Assembly: GCA_026874595.1 (NCBI GenBank)
Contig: CM049317.1
Location: forward strand, 62,783,118-62,847,117
Direction: 5' to 3'
Length of the DNA: 64,000 nt
DNA from: Sipunculus nudus
Taxonomy: Eukaryota; Annelida; Sipuncula; Golfingiida; Sipunculidae
How positions within the stretch are numbered: the first letter of the stretch is position 1; every line of letters begins with the position of its first letter. The notes under the pieces are model-generated. The model did no database searches, was not told the origin of the DNA, and worked only from the letters and a program-made list of their open reading frames with translations. Both the position numbers and the translations under genes were made by a program. Positions 25,564 to 36,867 of this stretch are shown here, piece by piece.

Positions 25564-27824
25564 TGTATTTTTGGGCATGGGGGGGGGGTCTAATTATGTC
25601 AGAAATGGTGAAACACTGTAGGTAAATTGTGTTAAAATTGGAAAATGGGTCCAATAAATCAATAAATGACTTTTTAAAAATTGCAGAATTATATATTACC
25701 GGTTTTGATTGAACAATATTGCCCTTATTTTTGATATTAATGGTCACTAACCGGGACTGCTGTGTAGCCAGGGGACCCGTCTGTCTCCATATGGTTCATA
25801 TCAGTGTGTATTTTTAGGAAAATGCTGCATTTCTGTTGTGAATTTGCCGTAAGCAAAGAATAAGCAAAGCATCAGCAAAGTGTAAGTAAAGGGATTATGC
25901 CTTCATAATTGCTTTTTTTCACCATTTTCTGAAGAAATAATATATTTTTGGACTTTGCGGGGGTCTAATAATGTCAGAAATGGTAAAACATTGTAGGTAA
26001 ATTGTGTTAAAATTGGAGAATGGGTCAAAGAAATCAATAGATGACTTTTTTTAAAAATAGCAGAATTATACATTTCCGGTTTTGATTGAACGATATTGCC
26101 CTTACTTTTTAATATTAATGTTCACTATCCGGGACTGCTGTGTAGCCAGGGGACCCGTCTGTCACCATTTGGTTCTTATCAGTGTGTATTTTTAGGAAAA
26201 TGCTGCATTTCTGTTGTGATTTTGCCGTAAGCAAAGAATTAGCAAAGCATCAGCAAGGTGTAAGCAAAGGGATTATGCCTTCATAATTGCTCTTTGGCAC
26301 CATTTTCTGAAGAAATAATGTATTTTTGGACTTTGCGGGGGTCTTATAATGTCAGAAATGGTAAAACATTGTAGGTAAATTGTGTTAAAATTGGAAAATG
26401 GGTCAAAGAAATCAATAAATGACTTTTTTAAAAATAGAAGAATTATACATTTGCGGTTTTGATTGAACGATATTGCCCTTACTTTTGATATTAATGACTA
26501 ACCGGGACTGCTATGTAGCCAGGGGACCCGTCTGTCCCCATATGGGTCATATCAGTGTGTATTTTTAGGAAAATGCTGCATTTCTGTTGTGATTTTGCCG
26601 TAAGCAAAGAATAAGCAAAGCATCAGCAAAGTGTAAGCAAAGGGATTACGCTTTCATGATTGCTTTTTGGCACCATTTTCTGAAGAAATAATGTATTTTT
26701 GGACTTTGGGGGGGTCTAATAATGTCAGAAATGGTAAAACACTGTAGGTAAATTGTGTTAAAATTGGAAAATGAGTCCAAGAAATCAATAAATGACTTTT
26801 TTAAAAATAGCAGAATTATACATTATCGGTTTTGATTGAACGATATTGCCCTTACTTTTGATATTAATGTTCACTATCCGGGACTGCTGTATAGCCAGGG
26901 GACCCGTCTGTCACCATATGGTTCTTATCAGTGTGTATTTATAGGAAAATGCTGCATTTCTGTTGTGATTTTGCCGTAAGCAAAGAATTAGCAAAGCATC
27001 AGCAAGGTGTAAGCAAAGGGATTATGCCTTCATAATTGCTCTTTGGCACCATTTTCTGAATAAATAATGTATTTTTGGGCATTGGGGGGGGGGGGTCTAA
27101 TTATGTCAGAAATGGTGAAACACTGTAGGTAAATTGTGTTAAAATTGGAAAATGGGTCCAATAAATCAATAAATGACTTTTTAAAAATTGCAGAATTATA
27201 CATTACCGGTTTTGATTGAACAATATTGCCCTTATTTTTGATATTAATGGTCACTAACCGGGACTGCTGTGTATCCAGGGGACCCGTCTGTCTCCATATG
27301 GTTCATATCAGTGTGTATTTTTAGGAAAATGCTGCATTTCTGTTGTGAATTTGCCGTAAGCAAAGAATAAGCAAAGGATCAGCAAAGTGTAAGTAAAGGG
27401 ATTATGCCTTCATAATTGCTTTTTTTCACCATTTTCTGAAGAAATAATGTATTTTGGACTTTGCGGGGGTCTAATAATGTCAGAAATGGTAAAACATTGT
27501 AGGTAAATTGTGTTAAAATTGGAGAATGGGTCAAAGAAATCAATAAATGACTTTTTTTAAAAATAGCAGAATAATACATTTCCGGTTTTGATTGAACGAT
27601 ATTGCCCTTACTTTTGATATTAATGTTCACTATCCGGGACTGCTGTGTAGCCAGGGGACCCGTCTGTCACCATTTGGTTCTTATCAGTGTGTATTTTTAG
27701 GAAAATGCTGCATTTCTGTTGTGATTTTGCCGTAAGGAAAGAATTAGCAAAGCATCAGGAAAGTGTAAGCAAAGGGATTATGCTTTCATAGTTGATTTTT
27801 TTCACCATTTTCTGAAGAAATAAT
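25564..27824 (+). repeat. Segment shared with 36868-38774 (M-N-P-Q-R-S)
   Basis: Six consecutive monomers match a region 11304 bp to the right, including rare variants in both: TATATTTTTGG starting class N, GGGATTACGC at the end of P, CTGTATAGCC in Q, GTGTATCCAGG in R, a 12-G tract in R, and TGTATTTTGG (one T short) starting S. Shared rare variants imply a common recent source. Immediately after this segment the two diverge: this copy continues S to T, the other switches S to F. Confidence 0.9.
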
Positions 27825-28199
27825 GTATTTTTGGACTTTGCGGGGGTCTAATAATGTCAGAAATGGTAAAACACTGTAGGTAAATTGTGTTAAAATTGGA
27901 AAATGGGTCCAAGAATTCAATAAATGACTTTTTTTTAAAATTGCAGAACTATACATTATCGGTTTTGATTGAACGATATTGCCCTTACTTTTGATATTAA
28001 TGTTCACTTTCCGGGACTGCTGTGTAGCCAGGGGACCCGTCTGTCACCATATGGTTCTTATCAGTGTGTATTTTTAGGAAAATGCTGCATTTCTGTTGTG
28101 ATTTTGCCGTAAGCAAAGAATTAGCAAAGCAACAGCAAAGTGTAAGCAAAGGGATTATGCTTCATAGTTGCTTTTTTTCACCATTTTCTGAAGAAATCA

Positions 28200-28580
28200 T
28201 GTATTTTCGGACTTTGCGGGGGTCTAATAATGTCAGAAATGGTAAAACATTGTAGGTAAATTGTGTTAAAATTGGAAAATGGGCCAAAGAAATCAATAAA
28301 TGACTTTTTTAAAAATTGCAGAATTATACATTACCGGTTTTGATTGAACAATATTGCCCTTACTTTTGATATTAATGTTCACTAACCGGGACTGCTGTGT
28401 AGCCAGGGGACCCGTCTGTCCCCATATGGGTCATATCAGTGTGTTTTTTTTTTTTGGAAAATGCTGCATTTCTGTTATGATTTTGCGGTAAGCAAAGAAT
28501 AAGCAGACCATAAGCAAAGTGTAAGCAAAGGGATTATGTCTTAATAATTGCTTTTTGGCACCATTTTCTGAAAAAAATAT
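28200..28580 (+). repeat. A/B fusion monomer
   Basis: The monomer starts as class A (TGTATTTTCGG, GGGCCAAAG, TTACCGG, 12-T run) and ends as class B (GCGGTAAGC, GCAGACCATAAG, GTCTTAATAATTGC). The switch lies between the T-run and GATTTTGCGG; GTTATGATTTTGC in place of GTTGTGATTTTGC is private. The same fusion recurs at 46279 and 53824 with the same private variant, so it arose once and spread with the unit. Confidence 0.9.
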
Positions 28581-31500
28581 TGTATTTTTGGGCTTTGCGG
28601 GGGTCTAATAATGTCAGAAATGGTGAAACACTGAAAGTAAATTGTGTTAAAATTGGAAAATGTGTCCAATAAATCAATAATGACTTTTTTAAAAATTGCA
28701 GAATTATACATTCGCGGTTTTGATTGAACGATATTGCCCTTACTTTTGATATTAATGTTCACTGACCGGGACTGCTGTGTAGCTAGGGGACCCGTCTGTC
28801 CCCCCTTTGGGTCATATCAGTGTGTATTTTTAGGAAAATGCTGCATTTCTGTTGTGATTTTGCCGTAAGCAAAGAATAAGCAAAGAATCAGCAAAGTGTA
28901 AGCAAAGGGATTATGCCTTCATAATTGCTTTTTTTTCTCCATTTTCTGAAGAAATAATGTATTTTTGGACTTTCCGGGGGTCTAATAATGTCAGAAATGG
29001 TAAAACATTGTAAGTTAATTGTGTCAAAATTGGAAAATGGGTCCAAGAAATCAATAAATGACTTTTTTAAAAATATAAGAATTATACATTTGCGGTTTTG
29101 ATTGAACGATATTGCCCTTACTTTTGATATTAATGTTCACTAACCGGGACTGCTGTGTAGCCAGGGGACCCGTCTGTACCCATATGGGTCATATCAGTGT
29201 GTATTTTTAGGAAAATGCTTCATTTCTGTTGTGATTTTGCCATAAGCAAAGAATAAGCAAAGCATCAGCAAAGTGTAAGCAAAGGGATTATGCCTTCATA
29301 GTTGCTTTTTTTCACCATTTTCTGAAGAAATAATGTATTTTTGGACTTTGCGGAGGTATAATAATGTCAGAAATGGTAAAACATTGTAGGTTAATTGTGT
29401 TAAAATTGGAAAATGGGTTCAAGAAATCAATAAATGACTTTTTTAAAAATAGAAGAATTATATATTTGCGGTTTTGATTGAACGATATTGCCCTTACTTT
29501 TGATATTAATGTTCACTGACCGGGACTGCTGTGTAGCTAGGGGACCCGTCTGTCCCCCCTTTGGGTCATATCAGTGTGTATTTTAAGGAAAATGCTGCAT
29601 TTCTGTTGTGATTTTGCCGTAAGCAAAGAATAAGCAAAGAATCAGCAAAGTGTAAGCAAAGGGATTATGCCTTCATAATAGCTTTTTTTCTCCATTTTCT
29701 GAAGAAAACAATGTACTTTTGGACTTTGCGGGGGTCTAATAATGTCAGAAATGATCAAACACTGTAGGTAAATTCTGTTAAAATTAGAAAATGGGTCCCA
29801 GGAATCAATAAATGACTGTTTTAAGTAGCAGAATTTTACATTTGTGGTTTTGATTGAACGATATTGCCCTTACTTTCGATATTAATATTCACTAACCGGG
29901 ACTGCAGTGTAGCCAGGCGACCCGTCTGTCTCCATATGGGTCATATCAGTGTGTATTTTTAGGAAAATGCTGCATTTCTGTTGTGATTTTGCCGTAAGCA
30001 AAGAATAAGCAAAGAATCAGCAAAGTGTAAGCAAAGGGATTATGCCTTCATAATTGTTTTTTTTTCTCCATTTTCTGAAGAAATAATGTATTTTTGGACT
30101 TTGCGGGGGTCTAATAATTTCAGAACTGGTAAAAAATTGTAGGCAAATTGTTTCAAAATTGGAAAATGAGTCCAAGAAATCAATAAATGACTTTTTTAAA
30201 AATATAAGAATTATACATTTGCGGTTTTGATTGAACGATATTGCCCTTACTTTTGATATTAATGTTCACTAACCGGGACTGCTGTGTAGCCAGGGGACCC
30301 GTCTGTCACCATATGGTTCATATCAGTGTGCATTTTTAGGAAAATGCTGCATTTCTGTTGTGATTTTTGCCGTAAGCAAAGAATAAGCAAAGTATCAGCA
30401 AAGTGTAAGCAAAGGTATTATGCCTTCATAATTGCTTTTTGGCACCATTTTCTGAATAAATAATGTATTTTTGGGCATTGGGGGGGGTCTAATTATGTCA
30501 GAAATGGTGAAACACTGTAGGTAAATTGTGTTAAAATTGGAAAATGGGTCCAATAAATTAATAAATGACTTTTTAAAAATTGCAGAATTATACATTACCG
30601 GTTTTGATTGAACAATATTGCCCTTATTTTTGATATTAATGGTCACTAACCGGGACTGCTGTGTAGCCAGGGGACCCGTCTGTCTCCATATGGTTCATAT
30701 CAGTGTGTATTTTTAGGAAAATGCTGCATTTCTGTTGTGAATTTGCCGTAAGCAAAGAATAAGCAAAGCATCAGCAAAGTGTAAGCAAAGGGATTATGCC
30801 TTCATAATTGCTTTTTTTCACCATTTTCTGAAGAAATAATGTATTTTTGGACTTTGCGGGGGTCTTATAATGTCAGAAATGGTAAAACATTGTAGGTAAA
30901 TTGTGTTAAAATTGGAGAATGGGTCAAAGAAATCAATAAATGACTTTTTTTTTAAAAATAGCAGAATTATACATTTCCGGTTTTGATTGAACGATATTGC
31001 CCTTACTTTTTAATATTAATGTTCACTAACCGGGACTGCTGTGTAGCCAGGGGACCGTCTGTCTCCATATGGTTCATATCAGTGTGTATTTGTAGGAAAA
31101 TGCTGCATTTCTGTTGTGATTTTGCCGTAAGCAAAGAATAAGCAAAGCATAAAAAAAAGTGTAGGCAAAGGGATTATGCCTGCATAATTACTTTTTGGCA
31201 CCATTTTCTGAAGAAATAATGTATTTTTGGACTTTGCGGGGTCTAATAATGTCAGAAATGGTAAAACATTGTAGGTAAATTGTGTTAAAATTGGAGAATG
31301 GGTCAAAGAAATCAATAAATGACTTTTTTTAAAAATAGCAGAATTATACATTTCCGGTTTTGATTGAACAATATTGCCCTTACTTTTTAATATTAATGTT
31401 CACTAACCGGGACTGCTGTGTAGCCAGGGGACCGTCTGTCTCCATATGGTTCATATCAGTGTGTATTTGTAGGAAAATGCTGCATTTCTGTTGTGATTTT

Positions 31501-31968
31501 GCCGTTAGCAAAGAATAAGCAAAGCATCAGCAAACTGTAAGCAAAGGGATTATGCCTTCATAATTGCTTTTTTCACCATTTTCTGAAGAAATAATGTATT
31601 TTTGGACTTTGCGGGGGTCTTATGTCAGAAATGGTAAAACATTGTAGGTAAATTGTGTTAAAATTGGAAAATGGGTCCAAGAAATCAATAAATGATTTTT
31701 TTAAAAATAGCAGAATTATACATTATCGGTTTTGATTGAACGATATTGCCCTTACTTTTGACATTAATGTTCACTAAACGGGACTGCTATGTAGCCAGGG
31801 GACCCGTCTGTCCCCATATGGGTCATATCAGTGTGTATTTTTAGGAAAATGCTGCATTTCTGTTGTGATTTTGCCGTAAGCAAAGAATAAGCAAAGCATC
31901 AGCAAAGTGTAAGCAAAGGGATTATGTCTTAATAATTGCTTTTTGGCACCATTTTCTGAAAAAAATAT
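28581..31968 (+). repeat. 3388-bp tandem duplication, first copy (C-D-E-F-G-H-I-J-K)
   Basis: Nine monomers are followed immediately by a second, nearly identical set (31969-35355). All anchor positions I compared shift by exactly or almost exactly 3388 bp, for example 28761 to 32149 and 30644 to 34033. The two copies share private variants such as GTGCATTTTTAGG in class G and an eight-G tract in class H. The copy ends in a K monomer whose last ~50 bp are class B (GTCTTAATAATTGC), the junction expected from unequal crossing over. Confidence 0.92.
29243..29284 (+). repeat. Four-unit 11-bp subrepeat inside the monomer
   Basis: Four copies of TAAGCAAAG, one as TCAGCAAAG, lie at 29243-29251, 29254-29262, 29265-29273 and 29276-29284, separated by two-base linkers AA, CA and TG. 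The block is present near the 3' end of nearly every monomer. The 11-bp spacing is close to one helical turn. Class I has it degenerated (CATAAAAAAAAG). Confidence 0.9.
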
Positions 31969-34607
31969 TGTATTTTTGGGCTTTGCGGGGGTCTAATAAT
32001 GTCAGAAATGGTGAAACACTGAAAGTAAATTGTGTTAAAATTGGAAAATGTGTCCAATAAATCAATAATGACTTTTTTAAAAATTGCAGAATTATACATT
32101 CGCGGTTTTGATTGAACGATATTGCCCTTACTTTTGATATTAATGTTCACTGACCGGGACTGCTGTGTAGCTAGGGGACCCGTCTGTCCCCCCTTTGGGT
32201 CATATCAGTGTGTATTTTTAGGAAAATGCTGCATTTCTGTTGTGATTTTGCCGTAAGCAAAGAATAAGCAAAGAATCAGCAAAGTGTAAGCAAAGGGATT
32301 ATGCCTTCATAATTGCTTTTTTTTCTCCATTTTCTGAAGAAATAATGTATTTTTGGACTTTCCGGGGGTCTAATAATGTCAGAAATGGTAAAACATTGTA
32401 AGTTAATTGTGTCAAAATTGGAAAATGGGTCCAAGAAATCAATAAATGACTTTTTTAAAAATATAAGAATTATACATTTGCGGTTTTGATTGAACGATAT
32501 TGCCCTTACTTTTGATATTAATGTTCACTAACCGGGACTGCTGTGTAGCCAGGGGACCCGTCTGTACCCATATGGGTCATATCAGTGTGTATTTTTAGGA
32601 AAATGCTTCATTTCTGTTGTGATTTTGCCATAAGCAAAGAATAAGCAAAGCATCAGCAAAGTGTAAGCAAAGGGATTATGCCTTCATAGTTGCTTTTTTT
32701 CACCATTTTCTGAAGAAATAATGTATTTTTGGACTTTGCGGAGGTATAATAATGTCAGAAATGGTAAAACATTGTAGGTTAATTGTGTTAAAATTGGAAA
32801 ATGGGTTCAAGAAATCAATAAATGACTTTTTTAAAAATAGAAGAATTATATATTTGCGGTTTTGATTGAACGATATTGCCCTTACTTTTGATATTAATGT
32901 TCACTGACCGGGACTGCTGTGTAGCTAGGGGACCCGTCTGTCCCCCCTTTGGGTCATATCAGTGTGTATTTTAAGGAAAATGCTGCATTTCTGTTGTGAT
33001 TTTGCCGTAAGCAAAGAATAAGCAAAGAATCAGCAAAGTGTAAGCAAAGGGATTATGCCTTCATAATAGCTTTTTTTCTCCATTTTCTGAAGAAAACAAT
33101 GTACTTTTGGACTTTGCGGGGGTCTAATAATGTCAGAAATGATCAAACACTGTAGGTAAATTCTGTTAAAATTAGAAAATGGGTCCCAGGAATCAATAAA
33201 TGACTGTTTTAAGTAGCAGAATTTTACATTTGTGGTTTTGATTGAACGATATTGCCCTTACTTTCGATATTAATATTCACTAACCGGGACTGCAGTGTAG
33301 CCAGGCGACCCGTCTGTCTCCATATGGGTCATATCAGTGTGTATTTTTAGGAAAATGCTGCATTTCTGTTGTGATTTTGCCGTAAGCAAAGAATAAGCAA
33401 AGAATCAGCAAAGTGTAAGCAAAGGGATTATGCCTTCATAATTGTTTTTTTTTCTCCATTTTCTGAAGAAATAATGTATTTTTGGACTTTGCGGGGGTCT
33501 AATAATTTCAGAACTGGTAAAAAATTGTAGGTAAATTGTTTCAAAATTGGAAAATGAGTCCAAGAAATCAATAAATGACTTTTTTAAAAATATAAGAATT
33601 ATACATTTGCGGTTTTGATTGAACGATATTGCCCTTACTTTTGATATTAATGTTCACTAACCGGGACTGCTGTGTAGCCAGGGGACCCGTCTGTCACCAT
33701 ATGGTTCATATCAGTGTGCATTTTTAGGAAAATGCTGCATTTCTGTTGTGATTTTTGCCGTAAGCAAAGAATAAGCAAAGTATCAGCAAAGTGTAAGCAA
33801 AGGTATTATGCCTTCATAATTGCTTTTTGGCACCATTTTCTGAATAAATAATGTATTTTTGGGCATTGGGGGGGGTCTAATTATGTCAGAAATGGTGAAA
33901 CACTGTAGGTAAATTGTGTTAAAATTGGAAAATGGGTCCAATAAATTAATAAATGACTTTTTAAAAATTGCAGAATTATACATTACCGGTTTTGATTGAA
34001 CAATATTGCCCTTATTTTTGATATTAATGGTCACTAACCGGGACTGCTGTGTAGCCAGGGGACCCGTCTGTCTCCATATGGTTCATATCAGTGTGTATTT
34101 TTAGGAAAATGCTGCATTTCTGTTGTGAATTTGCCGTAAGCAAAGAATAAGCAAAGCATCAGCAAAGTGTAAGCAAAGGGATTATGCCTTCATAATTGCT
34201 TTTTTTCACCATTTTCTGAAGAAATAATGTATTTTTGGACTTTGCGGGGGTCTTATAATGTCAGAAATGGTAAAACATTGTAGGTAAATTGTGTTAAAAT
34301 TGGAGAATGGGTCAAAGAAATCAATAAATGACTTTTTTTTTAAAAATAGCAGAATTATACATTTCCGGTTTTGATTGAACGATATTGCCCTTACTTTTTA
34401 ATATTAATGTTCACTAACCGGGACTGCTGTGTAGCCAGGGGACCGTCTGTCTCCATATGGTTCATATCAGTGTGTATTTGTAGGAAAATGCTGCATTTCT
34501 GTTGTGATTTTGCCGTAAGCAAAGAATAAGCAAAGCATAAAAAAAAGTGTAGGCAAAGGGATTATGCCTGCATAATTACTTTTTGGCACCATTTTCTGAA
34601 GAAATAA

Positions 34608-34982
34608 TGTATTTTTGGACTTTGCGGGGTCTAATAATGTCAGAAATGGTAAAACATTGTAGGTAAATTGTGTTAAAATTGGAGAATGGGTCAAAGAAAT
34701 CAATAAATGACTTTTTTTAAAAATAGCAGAATTATACATTTCCGGTTTTGATTGAACAATATTGCCCTTACTTTTTAATATTAATGTTCACTAACCGGGA
34801 CTGCTGTGTAGCCAGGGGACCGTCTGTCTCCATATGGTTCATATCAGTGTGTATTTGTAGGAAAATGCTGCATTTCTGTTGTGATTTTGCCGTTAGCAAA
34901 GAATAAGCAAAGCATCAGCAAACTGTAAGCAAAGGGATTATGCCTTCATAATTGCTTTTTTCACCATTTTCTGAAGAAATAA
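34608..34982 (+). repeat. Monomer class J
   Basis: Diagnostic features are a short TTTGCGGGGTCTAATAATG, TTGGAGAATGGGTCAAAG, TTCCGG, GAACAATATTG with CTTTTTAATATT, GGGGACCGTCTG, ATTTGTAGG, GCCGTTAGC, CAAACTGTAAGC and GCTTTTTTCACC. It shares the one-base core deletion and ATTTGTAGG with its neighbour I, so the I-J pair probably arose by duplication. Copies are at 13534, 21055, 24440, 31220, 34608, 40260 and 61360; it is lost or fused at 44023, 49301 and 56087. Confidence 0.86.
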
Positions 34983-35355
34983 TGTATTTTTGGACTTTGC
35001 GGGGGTCTTATGTCAGAAATGGTAAAACATTGTAGGTAAATTGTGTTAAAATTGGAAAATGGGTCCAAGAAATCAATAAATGATTTTTTTAAAAATAGCA
35101 GAATTATACATTATCGGTTTTGATTGAACGATATTGCCCTTACTTTTGACATTAATGTTCACTAAACGGGACTGCTATGTAGCCAGGGGACCCGTCTGTC
35201 CCCATATGGGTCATATCAGTGTGTATTTTTAGGAAAATGCTGCATTTCTGTTGTGATTTTGCCGTAAGCAAAGAATAAGCAAAGCATCAGCAAAGTGTAA
35301 GCAAAGGGATTATGCTTTCATGATTGCTTTTTGGCACCATTTTCTGAAGAAATAA
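34983..35355 (+). repeat. Monomer class K
   Basis: Diagnostic features are the three-base-shorter GGTCTTATGTCAG, GATTTTTTTAAAA or GAATTTTTTAAAAA, TTATCGG, TTTGACATTAATG, CACTAAACGGG, ACTGCTATGTAGCC, CCCCATATGGG and CTTTCATGATTGC. The core CCGGG is altered to ACGGG here (ACGTG at 3934-3938). Copies are at 3753, 21430, 24815, 34983, 40635, 44023, 56462 and 61735, with fusions at 13909, 31595 and 49301. Confidence 0.86.
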
Positions 35356-35746
35356 TGTATTTTTGGACTTTGCGATGGTCTAATAATGTCATAAATGGTA
35401 AAACACTGTAAGTAAATTGTGTTAAAATTGGAAAATGGGTCCAAGAAATCAATAAATGACTTTTTTAAAAATAGCAGAATTATACATTATCGGTTTTGAT
35501 CGAACGATATTGCCCTTACTTTTGATATTAATGTTCACTTTCCGGGACTGCTGTGTAGCCAGGGGACCCGTCTGTCACCATATGCTTCTTATCAGTGTGT
35601 ATTTATAGGAAAATGCTGCATTTCTGTTGTGATTTTGCCGTAAGCAAAGAATTAGCAAAGCATCAGCAAGGTGTAAGCAAAGGGATTATGCCTTCATAAT
35701 TGCTCTTTGGCACCATTTTCTGAATAAATAATGTATTTTTGGGCAT

Positions 35747-35761
35747 GGGGGGGGGGGGGGG
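35747..35761 (+). repeat. 15-base G-tract in class M
   Basis: Uninterrupted run of 15 G after GGGCAT. The same length is found at 44787-44801 and 50067-50081, all in class M monomers preceded by class L. That the three agree suggests the length is inherited with the unit and not purely random. Confidence 0.85.
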
Positions 35762-36867
35762 TCTAATTATGTCAGAAATGGTGAAACACTGTAGGTAAAT
35801 TGTGTTAAAATTGGAAAATGGGTCCAATAAATCAATAAATGACTTTTTAAAAATTGCAGAATTATATATTACCGGTTTTGATTGAACAATATTGCCCTTA
35901 TTTTTGATATTAATGGTCACTAACCGGGACTGCTGTGTAGCCAGGGGACCCGTCTGTCTCCATATGGTTCATATCAGTGTGTATTTTTAGGAAAATGCTG
36001 CATTTCTGTTGTGAATTTGCCGTAAGCAAAGAATAAGCAAAGCATCAGCAAAGTGTAAGTAAAGGGATTATGCCTTCATAATTGCTTTTTTTCACCATTT
36101 TCTGAAGAAATAATGTATTTTTGGACTTTGCGGGGGTCTAATAATGTCAGAAATGGTAAAACATTGTAGGTAAATTGTGTTAAAATTGGAGAATGGGTCA
36201 AAGAAATCAATAGATGACTTTTTTTAAAAATAGCAGAATTATACATTTCCGGTTTTGATTGAACGATATTGCCCTTACTTTTTAATATTAATGTTCACTA
36301 TCCGGGACTGCTGTGTAGCCAGGGGACCCGTCTGTCACCATTTGGTTCTTATCAGTGTGTATTTTTAGGAAAATGCTGCATTTCTGTTGTGATTTTGCCG
36401 TAAGCAAAGAATTAGCAAAGCATCAGCAAAGTGTAAGCAAAGGGATTATGCTTTCATAGTTGATTTTTTTCACCATTTTCTGAAGAAATAATGTATTTTT
36501 GGACTTTGCGGGGGTCTAATAATGTCAGAAATGGTAAAACACTGTAAGTAAATTGTGTTAAAATTGGAAAATGGGTCCAAGAAATCAATAAATGACTTTT
36601 TTAAAAATAGCAGAATTATACATTATCGGTTTTGATCGAACGATATTGCCCTTACTTTTGATATTAATGTTCACTTTCCGGGACTGCTGTGTAGCCAGGG
36701 GACCCGTCTGTCACCATATGGTTCTTATCACTGTGTATTTATAGGAAAATGCTGCATTTCTGTTGTGATTTTGCCGTAAGCAAAGAATTAGCAAAGCATC
36801 AGCAAGGTGTAAGCAAAGGGATTATGCCTTCATAATTGCTCTTTGGCACCATTTTCTGAATAAATAA

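Larger units (their letters stand above)
17672..28199 (+). repeat. HOR block 3, 28 monomers, rearranged
   Basis: Starts and classes: 17672 A, 18050 B, 18426 C/D, 18793 F/D2, 19169 E, 19547 F, 19922 G, 20299 H, 20675 I, 21055 J, 21430 K, 21803 L, 22179 M/C, 22564 D, 22929 E/R-like/P, 23315 Q, 23681 R/H, 24060 I, 24440 J, 24815 K, 25188 L, 25564 M, 25941 N/O, 26319 P, 26692 Q, 27068 R, 27448 S, 27824 T. The A and B monomers are still separate as in blocks 1-2. A C-D-E patch interrupts the M position, and I-J-K-L-M appears a second time. This is the most mosaic part of the window. Confidence 0.87.
31969..35355 (+). repeat. 3388-bp tandem duplication, second copy
   Basis: Same nine classes as the preceding copy, starting at the class C monomer and ending with an intact class K (CTTTCATGATTGC) that leads into class L. 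Differences from the first copy are few; one seen directly is TTGTAGGCAAATTG at 30134-30147 against TTGTAGGTAAATTG at the matching site in this copy. The similarity is much higher than between monomers of different classes, so the event is recent relative to the rest of the array. Confidence 0.9.

Noticed and set aside
25930-25945. TATA-type promoter at TAATATATTTTTGG
   Set aside because: It is one single-base variant of the usual TAATGTATTTTTGG at the start of class N, shared by three related copies; no initiator or other promoter context is evident.
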